Positions 44,973 to 54,670 of a stretch of 64,000 bases of DNA are shown one piece after another. Numbering within the stretch: position 1 is the stretch's first letter; each line of letters begins with the position of its first letter. Location: assembly GCF_003569045.1 (NCBI RefSeq), contig NZ_BFCB01000003.1, forward strand, positions 2,604,001-2,668,000, in the 5' to 3' direction. The notes below the pieces were generated by a model. The model did no database searches, was not told the origin of the DNA, and saw nothing but the letters and a program-made list of their open reading frames with translations. The position numbers were made by a program, and so were the translations under genes. Source of the DNA: Aggregatilinea lenta. GTDB taxonomy: Bacteria; Chloroflexota; Anaerolineae; Aggregatilineales; Aggregatilineaceae.

Positions 44973-46868
44973 ATGGCAACTCGTGCAGCGACTCTTGAGC
45001 AGACCGGAACTTCTCTCGAACGCCGCGTCCGGCGGTGGGATCGACGCCTGCGGCTGGTGCAGAGCGTGGTCTGGCTGCCGCGCGGTCTGATCGCCGGGCT
45101 GGTCGTGGCGCTGGCAATCGCAGCGGCGGCGCGGCTGCGCGTGTGGCTGCTGCCCGACGACGTGGCGGCCCTGGCCGTTGCGGTGATCGGCGTGAGCGGG
45201 TTGGTGGCGCTGATCGCGGTGTGGGTTCGGCCCCAGCCGGTGCCGCGTCTGGCGCGCCAGTTCGACCGGCGCTTTGGCCTCAAGGACCGCGTCAGCACGG
45301 CGCTGGAACTGGCAGGCGGCTCGATCCCGTCGGTGGAGTACCTGACCGATTACCAGCTTGACGACGCGATGCGCGCAGCGGCAGGTGTGGACGTGGCCGC
45401 CCTGCTGCCGGTCCGCGTGCGCTGGCGCGAACTCGTGCTGTTGGCAGCATTGGGTGCAGTGCTGGCCTACTTGCTGTTGGCCCCTAATCCACGCGCGGAC
45501 GAGCTGCGCGCGCAGCAGGCGCTCCATAAGGCGCTGGCCGTGCAGACGGCGACCCTCGACGCAGCCATCGAGGACATCGAGCAGGACCCGCGCCTGACCG
45601 AGGCGGAAAAGGATGCGCTGACGCAGCCGCTTGAGGAGGCGCGCGACACGCTGAACCAACCCGGCGTCACGCAGCCGGAGGCAGTCGCGGCGCTGGCGCA
45701 GGCCGGGCAGTCTCTGCAGGAACTGTCGAATGGCATGCTGCCCGACCAGCAGCAGGCGTACAGCGAGGCCGCGCAAGCGTTGAGCGGATCGTCCCTGACG
45801 CAGCCGCTGTCAGACGCGCTCGGCGCGCCCGATCTGCAATCGGCGGCGCAGGAAGCGGAGTCGATGTCCGACCGGCTGGGCGAGACTGAGATCAGCGACG
45901 CAGAGCGCGAGGATCTGGCGAACCGCCTGGACGAGGCTGCGGGCGCGCTGGAAGCGAACAATCCGGCGCTGGCTGAGCAGATGCGTCGGGCAGCGGACGC
46001 GCTGCGCCAGGGGGATATGGGCGCGGCGCAGCAGGCTCTCAGTGAAGCGGCGCAAACCCTCCAGGAGCAGCAGCGCCAGCTCGACCAATCGCCGCTGGCC
46101 GAACAGGCGGACTCGGCGCAGCAGCAGGCTGCCGAGGGCCAGCAGCAGCTCGCCCAGACGGGGCAAAACGGCGAACAGGCGCAGGCGTCGCAGGGCCAGC
46201 CGGGTGGTCAACAGAACGGCCAGCAGCAGTCCGGCGAGCAGGCTTCGCAGGGCCAGGAGGCGCAGAACGGCGAGGGCGCGTCGCAGGGCCAGACCGGTGC
46301 ACAGCCGCAGGACAGTCAGGGTCAGGGGCAGTCGGGCGATCAGCAGAGCGGCGAGCCGTCTGCCGGAGAAGGTGAGTCCGGGGAGGGTCAGTCCCAGAGC
46401 GGCGCGGAAAACGCAGGCGAAGGCGACCAGGGCGCCCAGCAGGGCGCGGCACAGCCGGGCGCGAGCATGGGCGAGGGTGAAAGCAGCGCGCTGAGCGCCG
46501 GGCAGGGTGAAGGCGGCGCGGGCAACGACACCACCAGCGGCGTGCAGCAGGATGGAGCCGTGCAGGCAGATGGCGCGTCCGGCGACGGGAACGGCGAGCC
46601 GGGCGAGTTCGAGTCGCCGTACCAGCCGTCCACCATCGGCGGACAGAGCGACGAGTCGGTGGATGTGGGCGGCGAAGTCACCGATCCAAACGCGGTCCCG
46701 CTGCAGGAAGGCGATCTGGCTTCCAACCCGAGCGGCGAAGCACAGCTCTCATACCAGGATGTCTATGGCGACTACCAGGGCGCGGTGAGCGACGCGCAGA
46801 ACAGCCCGCGCATCCCGCTGGGCCAGCGTGACGTCATCCACGATTATTTTTCGGCGCTGGAGCCGTAA
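44973..46868 (+). CDS. Membrane protein with long Gln/Gly/Ser-rich low-complexity region
   Basis: 631 residues. Two membrane spans lie near 35-56 and 62-84, with a third near 150-168. The region about 175-385 is helical and rich in Ala, Glu and Gln, probably coiled coil. Residues about 386-560 are low-complexity (Gln, Gly, Ser, Glu, Ala). The end IPLGQRDVIHDYFSALEP looks conserved, as in other MoxR-cluster proteins whose tail ends in a YF-x-x-L motif. It resembles DUF4175-type proteins in layout. It lies 5 nt after the ABC permease. Confidence 0.7.
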   Translation: MATRAATLEQTGTSLERRVRRWDRRLRLVQSVVWLPRGLIAGLVVALAIAAAARLRVWLLPDDVAALAVAVIGVSGLVALIAVWVRPQPVPRLARQFDRRFGLKDRVSTALELAGGSIPSVEYLTDYQLDDAMRAAAGVDVAALLPVRVRWRELVLLAALGAVLAYLLLAPNPRADELRAQQALHKALAVQTATLDAAIEDIEQDPRLTEAEKDALTQPLEEARDTLNQPGVTQPEAVAALAQAGQSLQELSNGMLPDQQQAYSEAAQALSGSSLTQPLSDALGAPDLQSAAQEAESMSDRLGETEISDAEREDLANRLDEAAGALEANNPALAEQMRRAADALRQGDMGAAQQALSEAAQTLQEQQRQLDQSPLAEQADSAQQQAAEGQQQLAQTGQNGEQAQASQGQPGGQQNGQQQSGEQASQGQEAQNGEGASQGQTGAQPQDSQGQGQSGDQQSGEPSAGEGESGEGQSQSGAENAGEGDQGAQQGAAQPGASMGEGESSALSAGQGEGGAGNDTTSGVQQDGAVQADGASGDGNGEPGEFESPYQPSTIGGQSDESVDVGGEVTDPNAVPLQEGDLASNPSGEAQLSYQDVYGDYQGAVSDAQNSPRIPLGQRDVIHDYFSALEP

Positions 46869-46901
46869 GGCCCGGCACGCAGCGAGGAAAGAACGTCCAT
46901 T

Positions 46902-47594
46902 GTGAACAGGCCAGCCCGTTGGATTAGCCTCAGCTTGGTCATCTTCCTGTCGCTCGGCATGTCCGGGTGCATTAAGCCCGTCTCCACCGCGGAACCGCCT
47001 ACGGCGACCGTACCGGTGGTCGTGCAGCCGCCAACCGCCACGCTGGCGGCGGAGGGTGTGCCAGCGGACGTGCCCGACGCGGCAGCAGTCGAGCCGACGG
47101 CGGCCCCGGTTCAGGAGGAGCCTGCGCTGCCCGAAGCGCAGCCATACGTGGAGACGTTCGTCCTGTCGCGTGGACAGGCACCGACCGATCTGGTGGTGTG
47201 GGGCGACGCCGTGCTGGGGCCAGATCGACTGCTGGGCTATGCATACACCGGGGCGGGGGGCTTCCCGTGCACCGGCTTTTTGCTGGTCTCGGCAGCGGCG
47301 AACAACGGCGCGATTGCCTGCGCGACCGATCCCGCGATGGCGGCGCTGGCGAGCACGTCCTATATTTCCACGTCTGACGGGCAACCCTACACGATTGTGT
47401 TCGGGCGCGCGACCGATCCGACGATCACTGCGCTGGCGGTCATCTTCGACGATGGGAGCAACCAGACGGCCAACCCCAGTGCGGGCGGATTCATGGTGCT
47501 GCACGCGGACATCGTGTCGGTGGTCGTCATCACGGCCATTAACGCCGAGGGCAACACCGTGATGGACAACATACCTCAGGTTCCGGCCAGCTAG
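46902..47594 (+). CDS. Small lipoprotein of unknown function
   Basis: 230 residues from GTG 46902. The signal peptide ends in LGMSGC (Cys23), a lipobox. A Pro/Thr/Ala-rich linker (about 27-80) leads to a globular, Ala/Thr-rich domain with a single pair of Cys (FPCTGF, AIACAT). I do not recognise the domain. It lies in the operon before moxR, so it may be the outer-leaflet part of the cluster. Confidence 0.7.
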   Translation: MNRPARWISLSLVIFLSLGMSGCIKPVSTAEPPTATVPVVVQPPTATLAAEGVPADVPDAAAVEPTAAPVQEEPALPEAQPYVETFVLSRGQAPTDLVVWGDAVLGPDRLLGYAYTGAGGFPCTGFLLVSAAANNGAIACATDPAMAALASTSYISTSDGQPYTIVFGRATDPTITALAVIFDDGSNQTANPSAGGFMVLHADIVSVVVITAINAEGNTVMDNIPQVPAS

Positions 47595-47650
47595 CGACGA
47601 GGCCGCGCTGTCTGCCGGAGTAGGCGCGGCGCGGGTAAGGGATAGAAACG

Positions 47651-48649
47651 ATGAGTGAAGCGACCGCAGTACAACCGATCAGCGTGGACGATTTTCACCA
47701 GACGGCGCGCGCGATCCTGGCCGAAATCGGCAAGGTGATCGTGGGCCAGGACGAGGTCGTGCGGCAGGTGCTGATGTGCGTGATCCTGGGGGGGCATGCG
47801 CTGCTGGAAGGCGTGCCGGGCCTGGGCAAGACCATGCTTGTGCGCACGCTGGCCGACGTGCTCGACCTGAAGTTCGCGCGGGTGCAGTTCACGCCGGACC
47901 TGATGCCTGCCGACATCCTGGGCACGAACATCATGGAAGAGGGCGAGGACGGGCGGCGCATGTTCCGCTTCGAGGCCGGGCCGGTGTTCGCCAACCTCGT
48001 GCTGGCCGACGAGATTAACCGCGCGACGCCCAAAACGCAGTCGGCGCTGCTGGAAGCCATGCAGGAAAAGACCGTCACGGTGGCAAACCACCGCTACGAT
48101 CTTGAGCCGCCGTTCTTCGTACTGGCGACGCAGAATCCGCTCGAAATGGAAGGGACCTATCCGCTGCCCGAAGCGCAGCTCGACCGCTTCCTGTTCAAGA
48201 TCGACGTGCTGTTCCCCTCGGCGCGTGAATTGGTCGAGATCATGGGTCGCACGACCGGGCTGAGTGCGCCCCAGGCGCAGACCGTCGCGGACGGTGCGCG
48301 CATCCTGGCGATGGGTGAGTTGGTACGTCAGGTGCCGATCGCGACGCACGTCAGCGAGCTGATTGCGCGGCTGGTGATCGCCACGCACCCCGACGGTGAC
48401 TCGCCATCCGAGCTGGTGGAGCAGTACGTGCGCTACGGGTCCAGTCCGCGTGGGGGGCAGGCACTGGTGTTGGGTGCAAAAGCGAACGCGCTGCTGGACG
48501 GGCGCTATAACGTGGCCTATGAAGATGTGCAGGCGGTAGCGGCTTCGGCGCTGCGGCATCGTATTTTGTTGAATTTTGAGGGGCTGGCGGAAGGGATCTC
48601 GACCGACGACGTGGTCGCGGATCTGCTGATGCGCCTGCCTGTGGAGTGA
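47651..48649 (+). CDS. MoxR-type AAA+ ATPase
   Basis: 332 residues. Walker A GVPGLGKT is near 54-61, Walker B VLADEINRATPKTQSALLEAMQE near 115-137, sensor 1 LATQNPLEMEGTYPLPEAQLDRF near 157-179 and the C-terminal lid near 280-310 are all present. MoxR ATPases act as chaperones that mature VWA proteins, usually encoded beside DUF58 and BatA as here. ATG 47651 starts 56 nt after the lipoprotein gene. Confidence 0.93.
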   Translation: MSEATAVQPISVDDFHQTARAILAEIGKVIVGQDEVVRQVLMCVILGGHALLEGVPGLGKTMLVRTLADVLDLKFARVQFTPDLMPADILGTNIMEEGEDGRRMFRFEAGPVFANLVLADEINRATPKTQSALLEAMQEKTVTVANHRYDLEPPFFVLATQNPLEMEGTYPLPEAQLDRFLFKIDVLFPSARELVEIMGRTTGLSAPQAQTVADGARILAMGELVRQVPIATHVSELIARLVIATHPDGDSPSELVEQYVRYGSSPRGGQALVLGAKANALLDGRYNVAYEDVQAVAASALRHRILLNFEGLAEGISTDDVVADLLMRLPVE

Positions 48650-48654
48650 GGCTG

Positions 48655-49275
48655 ATGGCTGCTGCGGATTTGCTCCAACGTTTGCTGGCTGCGCCCGATC
48701 CCGACGATTTGTGGCGGCTGCATCCCCTGCTGCTCGACTGGCAGGATCCGCGTGCCGACGCCGCGCGCGATCTCGCTGAGAGCTTTTACACGTACCTGTG
48801 CGTGGTGCGCAACAAGCTGACCTCGCTGCAGTACAACGAGTTCGCCGTGGCGCTGTCCGCCGGAGCGGCGGGCATGGCTGCCGTGAGCGAGACGCTCGAG
48901 AGTCTGCGCGAGGCCCCGGATCAGTTGTTTGGCAACGTGCTGCTGGGCAGCCTGTCGGGCGCGCTGGAGACGCTGGCGGCGTACCAGTACGTGAAAGCCT
49001 GGGGAACGGATTACTTATCCGCACACGAGCAAGCGGCTTGGGCGCTCTATACGGCGCTGTGGCGTCTGTCGGCGGGGCTGCGCCCCAACCTGGACACGGC
49101 GGCGCGGGCCGCGCTGGTCGAGTCGCTGCTGGCTCCCGTGCGCGACCTCGACCTGCCGGACAGTGTGCGTGCGGCAATGGTCGTGCGCCTGTTCCAGCTT
49201 CTGCTGGCGATCGCGCTGCTTCCACTGCTCGACGCGCCATCTGCGGTCCAACCGCCGCTTGTATCTGAAGGGTAG
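48655..49275 (+). CDS. Helical protein of unknown function in the MoxR cluster
   Basis: 206 residues from ATG 48655 (GTG 48646 overlaps the moxR stop and is an alternative). It is almost all helical by composition: Leu/Ala-rich, with Trp and Tyr, without a signal or long membrane span. LCVVRNKLTSLQYNEFAVAL near 44-63 is the most conserved-looking stretch. It sits between moxR and an ABC exporter ATPase and may be a small adapter. I do not recognise a family. Confidence 0.6.
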   Translation: MAAADLLQRLLAAPDPDDLWRLHPLLLDWQDPRADAARDLAESFYTYLCVVRNKLTSLQYNEFAVALSAGAAGMAAVSETLESLREAPDQLFGNVLLGSLSGALETLAAYQYVKAWGTDYLSAHEQAAWALYTALWRLSAGLRPNLDTAARAALVESLLAPVRDLDLPDSVRAAMVVRLFQLLLAIALLPLLDAPSAVQPPLVSEG

Positions 49276-49279
49276 GTTT

Positions 49280-50209
49280 ATGGAGTCATCTCCGGCAATT
49301 CGTATCGACGACCTCGGCAAGACATTCGGCGGCCTGCGTAAGCGCAAACGTATCCAGGCGGTGAAGGGCATCACCTTCGAAGTGCCCGCCGGGACGGTGT
49401 ACGGCTTTTTGGGGCCGAACGGCGCGGGCAAAACGACCACAATCCGCATGCTGCTCGACCTGATCCACCCCACGCGCGGCAACGCGTATATTTTTGGCCA
49501 GCACGTGCACCGCAATCACGGGGTGCTGCGCCGGGTGGGGGCGATTGTCGAGGGCGCGATGTTCTATAACTTCCTGACTGCGCGGCGCAACCTGGAAGTA
49601 CTCGCGCGCACGGGCGACCACTACGATGCGGCGCGCATCGACGCGCTGCTGGAGCAGGTCGGCCTGTCGGCACGGGCGGGTCAGCGCGTCAAGGGCTACT
49701 CAACCGGCATGAAGCAGCGGCTGGGGCTGGCGGCGGCGCTGCTTAACGACCCGGATTTGCTGATCCTGGACGAGCCGACCAACGGCCTGGACCCCAGCGG
49801 CATGCACGAGATCCGCGAGTTTATCCGCGATCTGGCCGACCGCCAGGGTAAGACAGTATTCCTGTCCAGTCACCTTCTGGGCGAGATCGAGCAGATCTGC
49901 GACCGGGTGGCGATCATTAACCACGGCCTGATCGTGCGCGAAGGGGTCGTGTCCGATCTGCTGGCGGGGCAGGCGCAGCTGCACGTCGAGGCTGAGCCGG
50001 TCGAGCAGGCGGCGGCGCTGCTGCACGAGCGCTGGCCGGTGACCGCCGTCAACGGCGCGCTGAGCATCACGGCGACGCGCGAGGACATGCCACACATCGT
50101 ACGGCGGCTGGTGGAGGGCGGCGTAGATGTCTATCAGGTGAGTGGGCAGCGGCAGACGCTAGAGGACTATTTCCTTGAGGTCGTGGGGGAGGCGCCGGGC
50201 CATGATTAA
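49280..50209 (+). CDS. ABC exporter ATP-binding protein (second transporter)
   Basis: 309 residues. Walker A GPNGAGKT is near 45-52, signature YSTGMKQR near 140 and Walker B LLILDEPTNGLDPSG near 160. The C-terminal 80 residues carry the regulatory extension common in antibiotic/bacitracin-type exporters. ATG 49280 has GAAGGGTAGG upstream. It overlaps its permease gene by 8 nt. Its N-terminal LRKRKRI stretch, before VKGITFEV, is a basic insert. Confidence 0.9.
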   Translation: MESSPAIRIDDLGKTFGGLRKRKRIQAVKGITFEVPAGTVYGFLGPNGAGKTTTIRMLLDLIHPTRGNAYIFGQHVHRNHGVLRRVGAIVEGAMFYNFLTARRNLEVLARTGDHYDAARIDALLEQVGLSARAGQRVKGYSTGMKQRLGLAAALLNDPDLLILDEPTNGLDPSGMHEIREFIRDLADRQGKTVFLSSHLLGEIEQICDRVAIINHGLIVREGVVSDLLAGQAQLHVEAEPVEQAAALLHERWPVTAVNGALSITATREDMPHIVRRLVEGGVDVYQVSGQRQTLEDYFLEVVGEAPGHD

Positions 50210-51086
50210 CCTGTTCCGGGCCGAATGGGCCAAGATCAACGGGAATCGCTGGGTGGCGGGCTGCCTGATCTGGGTGTTCCCGGTGGGCGCGGTGGGCTTG
50301 ATGGTGCTGTTGGGCGTCATCATGGCATTTTCGTCCGGCGCGCGTGAGTCCTTCGTGTCTGACAACGCGCAGTGGACCGACATGCTGGTCGGTGCGTGGC
50401 AGATCCCGAACGAGATGTTGGGGCGCGTGCTGCTGTTGGGCTTCACGGCGGTGATCTTCGCCGGGGAATACCAGTGGAACACCTGGAAGAACATCGTGCC
50501 GCGCAGCCGCCGCCTGGCGCTGATCGCGATCAAGTTCGTCACGCTCGGCGTGTTCGTGGTATTTGCTTTTGTGATCCTGTCCATTCTGCTCACGGTGGGC
50601 TGGGGCATCCTGACGTGGATCGCGGGTGGCACGTACGGCCCTCATGTCACCGAGAGCGTTGTGCGCGATGTGGCGGGGGACTATCTGCGCTCGGCAGGAC
50701 TGGCGTTCATCTCGACCCTGATCGCGGCGGGCTATGCGGCGCTGGCCGGGATGCTGACGCGCTCGATCTTGGGCGGGATTCTGGTGAGCGTTGGCCTGAC
50801 AATCGGCGAGGCGGCGTCGGCGGTGGGCCTGGTCCTGATCGCGTTTTTCCTCGACGCGCCATCAGTCGTCAAGTTGTACCGCTTCGCGCCGACATATAAC
50901 TTGCTGAATGTCAACGAATGGATCGTGAATCACAAAGCCGCGCCGTTTGATATGCAGTATGGGGACAACCAGCACATCATCCTGTCGAGCAGCATGGAGT
51001 TCTCGCTGCTGGTACTGGCTGTGTGGATCGTGGGGCTGATCGCGCTGACCGCGTATTGGTTTCAGCGCCAGGACATCACCTCATAG
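50202..51086 (+). CDS. ABC-2 type permease (second transporter)
   Basis: 294 residues from ATG 50202, with six hydrophobic segments. LFRAEWAKINGNRWVAGC at the start and FAGEYQWNTWKNIVPRSRRLALIAIKF near 87-113 are the conserved ABC-2 membrane-coupling features (EYxxxTW). Paired with the upstream ATPase. It is unlike the first permease in sequence, so the cluster has two different exporters. Confidence 0.85.
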   Translation: MINLFRAEWAKINGNRWVAGCLIWVFPVGAVGLMVLLGVIMAFSSGARESFVSDNAQWTDMLVGAWQIPNEMLGRVLLLGFTAVIFAGEYQWNTWKNIVPRSRRLALIAIKFVTLGVFVVFAFVILSILLTVGWGILTWIAGGTYGPHVTESVVRDVAGDYLRSAGLAFISTLIAAGYAALAGMLTRSILGGILVSVGLTIGEAASAVGLVLIAFFLDAPSVVKLYRFAPTYNLLNVNEWIVNHKAAPFDMQYGDNQHIILSSSMEFSLLVLAVWIVGLIALTAYWFQRQDITS

Positions 51087-51107
51087 GGCGGCGACTCGAC
51101 CAGACTC

Positions 51108-52004
51108 ATGACTGAACGACTCTTCGACGAAAAGACGCTGCGCAAGCTCGACCGGCTGGTGCTGGTGGCGAATCAGGTGCGCGCGGGGGCGATCAAGGGC
51201 GAGCGCCGCTCGGCCCGGCGTGGGACCAGCGTCGAGTTTGCGGATTACCGCAACTATGTGCGCGGGGATGACCTGCGCCGGTTGGACTGGAACATCTATG
51301 CGCGGCTGGATCGCCCCTACATCAAACTGTTGGAAGACGAAGAGGATCTGGCTGTGCACGTCGTGGTGGACGGCTCCGCGAGCATGGACTGGCCGCGCGG
51401 CGGCAGCCGCGACCAGCACAAGTTCCTCTACGCCTGCCGGGTGGCGGCAGGTCTGGGCACAATCGCGCTTGCCACAGGTGACCAGCTCACATTTAGCATC
51501 CTGCGGCAGGACGGCGCGGTGCGCTGGGGGCCGTTCCGGGGGCGCGGGCAGACACTCAACCTGCTTGGCTGGCTGGAAAGCCAGCGCACGCGCGGCGTGG
51601 TCGAGATCAACGGGGCGCTGCGCGATGTGGCGCGGCGCACGACACGTACCGGACTGGTAATCGTGCTGACCGACCTCATGACTCCCTCCGGCTACCAGGA
51701 CGGGCTGCGCGCGCTGCAAGGGCGCGGGCACGAGGTCGCGCTGGTGCACGTGCTCTCGCCAGACGAGATCGATCCGCCAGTGATGGGCGACCTGAAGCTG
51801 GTGGATGTGGAGACGGGCATCCCGCAGGAGGTCAGCATCGACGCCGAGATGCGCGGGCTGTACCTGGAGCGCTTCCAGACGTGGCAGACGGAGATCGGGA
51901 CGAGCTGCGCGCGGCGCGGTATCCATTACGCCCTGGCCCCGACTGCAACCCCGTGGGAGCAGGTGATCCTCTCCGAGCTGCGACGGGCGAGCGTGGTTCG
52001 CTGA
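51108..52004 (+). CDS. DUF58 protein
   Basis: 298 residues. The N-terminal GERRSARRGTSVEFADYRNYVRGDDLRRLDWNIYAR (near 31-66) is the DUF58 signature. VVDGSASMDW near 86-95 gives a VWA-like DxSxS metal site. RTGLVIVLTDLM near 182 is the matching C-terminal strand. DUF58 proteins are almost always encoded next to MoxR ATPases, and act with VWA proteins in the cell envelope. It overlaps the next gene by 1 nt (TGATG). Confidence 0.92.
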   Translation: MTERLFDEKTLRKLDRLVLVANQVRAGAIKGERRSARRGTSVEFADYRNYVRGDDLRRLDWNIYARLDRPYIKLLEDEEDLAVHVVVDGSASMDWPRGGSRDQHKFLYACRVAAGLGTIALATGDQLTFSILRQDGAVRWGPFRGRGQTLNLLGWLESQRTRGVVEINGALRDVARRTTRTGLVIVLTDLMTPSGYQDGLRALQGRGHEVALVHVLSPDEIDPPVMGDLKLVDVETGIPQEVSIDAEMRGLYLERFQTWQTEIGTSCARRGIHYALAPTATPWEQVILSELRRASVVR

Positions 52005-54667
52005 TGGCTTCGGCGCGTTCCTCGGAAGCGACGCGTGCGACGCTGGCGGTGCTGGTCGTCGCGCTGATCGCGGCGTTTGGGCTGCGTGTGTGGGACCTCG
52101 GCGGGCCGAGCGTATGGCACGACGAAGCCTGGTCGATCCGCGCCATTCGCGATCCGATCAATACGCCCGACGACAACACGCCGCCCGTTTATTACGCCGT
52201 GATGCACGTGCTGTGGCGGGGCGCAGGTGACAGCGCGTTCGCGCTGCGACTTGGCTCGGTGCTAATCGACCTGATCACAGTGGCGTTGGCGGCACACGTC
52301 GCGTGGCGGTGGGCGGGACGCGATGGCGCGATCCTGGCGGCGATCCTGTTCGCGCTGTCGCCGCTGCTGTGGGCGTATGCGCGCGAGATCCGCGCATACG
52401 TGGCCGTGCCGCTGCTGGCACTGGTGCTGTTGCGCGGCGTGGATTGCTTGCTGGCGGGCGACGGCTGGCGGCGGTGGCGTGTCTGGTTGGCCGTTCTTGT
52501 CCCGGAGCTGATCCTGCTTTACACGCACAACCTCAGCGTGCCGGTTGTGGCGTGGCTCAATGCGGTGGTGGTTCTGGCCTGGGCATGGGCGCGGCAGTGG
52601 CGACGGTTGGCACTGTGGCTGGGCAGCCAGGCGGTGCTGCTGGTGCTCTATCTGCCGTGGCTGTTCGGCCAGTCGCCGAGCGGCACGCTGCTCAACTCGC
52701 CGCCCGAACTCAGCCTGGGGCTGGTGTGGAAGATCTGGCAGTCGTACTTCGCGCCGGTGCCGGTCCAGATCGGCGCGGACAACGCGCTGACCGTCGCCAG
52801 TGCGCTAATCGGGGCGGCGGCGCTGTTCAGCGCGGGCGCGGTGCTGGCCTGGGACCGGCGGCGTCCGGCTATGCTGGTGCTGTCACAGGCGATCTTGCTG
52901 CCTGCCTTCTCGACGGCGGAACTGCTGGCGGCGAACATCGACTTTCACCCGCGCTACTACATCGTCGGCGTTCCGGCGGCGCTGTTGCTGATCGCGTTGG
53001 GTGCGCACAGTGTGCCGAGCCTCGACCTGCGGCGGCTGGCGGTCCCGGCAGGGATCGCGCTGGCGTTTGGCGTGGCGACGGCGAGCTTTTTCCCGCTGTT
53101 CGGTACGCCGCGCTACCAGCATGACGACTTCCGCGCCCTGGCCAAGTACTACGCGCGGCTGCCGGAGGACGCGATCGTGCTCGTGCCGTATGGCTGGGAA
53201 CCCGCGCTGGAGGAATATTACATCGACCGGCTGGATGTGCGGGCGCAAGTGCTCGGCATCGACCTGCACAGCGACGAGGAAACGGCGGTCGCAGCTATCA
53301 ACGCGGCGCTGGCGGAACGTACGCTGCCCGTGCACGTCGAGCTGCTGACGTGGTACCAGCTTCCGGCGGACGTGCGCGGCATGTACCCGTGCCTGCTCGA
53401 CGCGGCGGGTGGGCGCGAGGGTGATGCCACTACAGTACAGGGCATCACCACAACTGGCTACCGGATTGAGCGACGTGTGGGACTGGCCGATTTGAGCGTG
53501 GAAGCGGTCGATTATGGGCGCGTGACGCTGGACGGCGCGGCACTGGGCGGCGAGACGTCGCTGTGCCTGCGCACGGACTGGACGCTGCGGCAGGCGAGCG
53601 ACGACGACTGGCGGGTGGCAGTCCGGCTGCTGACGAACGATCCGGCGGGTTGGATCGTGACGCGCGCGGACGGCGACATCCGGCTCGACGATCAGGCGCT
53701 CAGCGCCGAATGGGACGTCGGAGAGACGGGCGGAGCCTATACGCTGCTGCGCCTGCCGCCCGGCACGCCGCCCGGTGACTACGCGTTGCAGATGAACGTC
53801 TACAGCGCGGCGCATCCGGGTGGCCTCGACCGGCTGGTGAGCGGCATCCCATCGGGGCGCGTGACGTCCCTGGGCGACGTGGCGCTGGACGGCGCGACGT
53901 CGCTGGCGTTCGGCGCGATCTCGCATCCGACCGAGATCCCGGTGAGCGAGGGCGTGACGCTGGTGGGCTATGACGTGCCGGAAAGTGAGACGTTAACTCC
54001 CGGTCAGGAGCTGCGTATAACCCTGTACCTGACGTCCACGCTGGATTGGGCCAGCGCGTCGCTCGATCTAAGCGGTGCGGGGTGGTCGCGGTCGGAACCG
54101 GTGACCGCATCTGCGGGATCGAGCCTGGACTGGCACGCTTTCGTGATCCCTGCCGAAGCGTACGGCGAAGCGACGCTGGCGCTCATGCCAGAGGGTGGCG
54201 ATCCCGTGCCGCTGGCGACGTGGACCGTTGAGCCGAGCGATCACCTGCTGAGCGCGCCGCCGTTCGACGTGGCGGTAGACGCGGCGTTCAGCGATCTGGC
54301 TACACTGGCCGGGTTCAGTACAAACGCGATGACCGTTTCGCCAGACGATCCGCTGACCCTGACGTTGGTTTGGCGCGCGGACGAGACAACGAGCACGTCG
54401 TACAAGGTGTTCACGCATCTGCTGGACGTCGACGGGATGGTTGTCGCGCAGCACGACGGGTATCCCGTCGAGGGTGATCGCCCGACGAGCGGGTGGGTGC
54501 CGGGCGAGTACGTGCTCGATTCACACACGCTGGATTTCGAGCGCGACGATTACCACGGCCCGGCCCAGGTCGAGGTGGGCCTGTACGACCCCGACACGGG
54601 CGAGCGCGTGCCGCTGAGCAACGGGGCCGATCACATCATTCTGCCGGTCGAGATTACGGTTGATTAA
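52004..54667 (+). CDS. GT-C (GT39-like) membrane protein with large C-terminal extracytoplasmic region
   Basis: 887 residues. The first half has about ten hydrophobic segments. WHDEAWSIRAI near 40-50 gives the acidic pair in the first loop that marks polyprenol-dependent mannosyl/glycosyltransferases. YTHNLSVPV near 170 and FHPRYYIVG near 318 fit GT39-like enzymes. Residues about 360-490 are an exported domain and about 500-887 are several beta-sandwich domains with no membrane spans. It lies in an envelope-assembly operon and could glycosylate secreted partners. ATG 52004 overlaps the DUF58 stop. Confidence 0.75.
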   Translation: MASARSSEATRATLAVLVVALIAAFGLRVWDLGGPSVWHDEAWSIRAIRDPINTPDDNTPPVYYAVMHVLWRGAGDSAFALRLGSVLIDLITVALAAHVAWRWAGRDGAILAAILFALSPLLWAYAREIRAYVAVPLLALVLLRGVDCLLAGDGWRRWRVWLAVLVPELILLYTHNLSVPVVAWLNAVVVLAWAWARQWRRLALWLGSQAVLLVLYLPWLFGQSPSGTLLNSPPELSLGLVWKIWQSYFAPVPVQIGADNALTVASALIGAAALFSAGAVLAWDRRRPAMLVLSQAILLPAFSTAELLAANIDFHPRYYIVGVPAALLLIALGAHSVPSLDLRRLAVPAGIALAFGVATASFFPLFGTPRYQHDDFRALAKYYARLPEDAIVLVPYGWEPALEEYYIDRLDVRAQVLGIDLHSDEETAVAAINAALAERTLPVHVELLTWYQLPADVRGMYPCLLDAAGGREGDATTVQGITTTGYRIERRVGLADLSVEAVDYGRVTLDGAALGGETSLCLRTDWTLRQASDDDWRVAVRLLTNDPAGWIVTRADGDIRLDDQALSAEWDVGETGGAYTLLRLPPGTPPGDYALQMNVYSAAHPGGLDRLVSGIPSGRVTSLGDVALDGATSLAFGAISHPTEIPVSEGVTLVGYDVPESETLTPGQELRITLYLTSTLDWASASLDLSGAGWSRSEPVTASAGSSLDWHAFVIPAEAYGEATLALMPEGGDPVPLATWTVEPSDHLLSAPPFDVAVDAAFSDLATLAGFSTNAMTVSPDDPLTLTLVWRADETTSTSYKVFTHLLDVDGMVVAQHDGYPVEGDRPTSGWVPGEYVLDSHTLDFERDDYHGPAQVEVGLYDPDTGERVPLSNGADHIILPVEITVD

Positions 54668-54670
54668 CCC

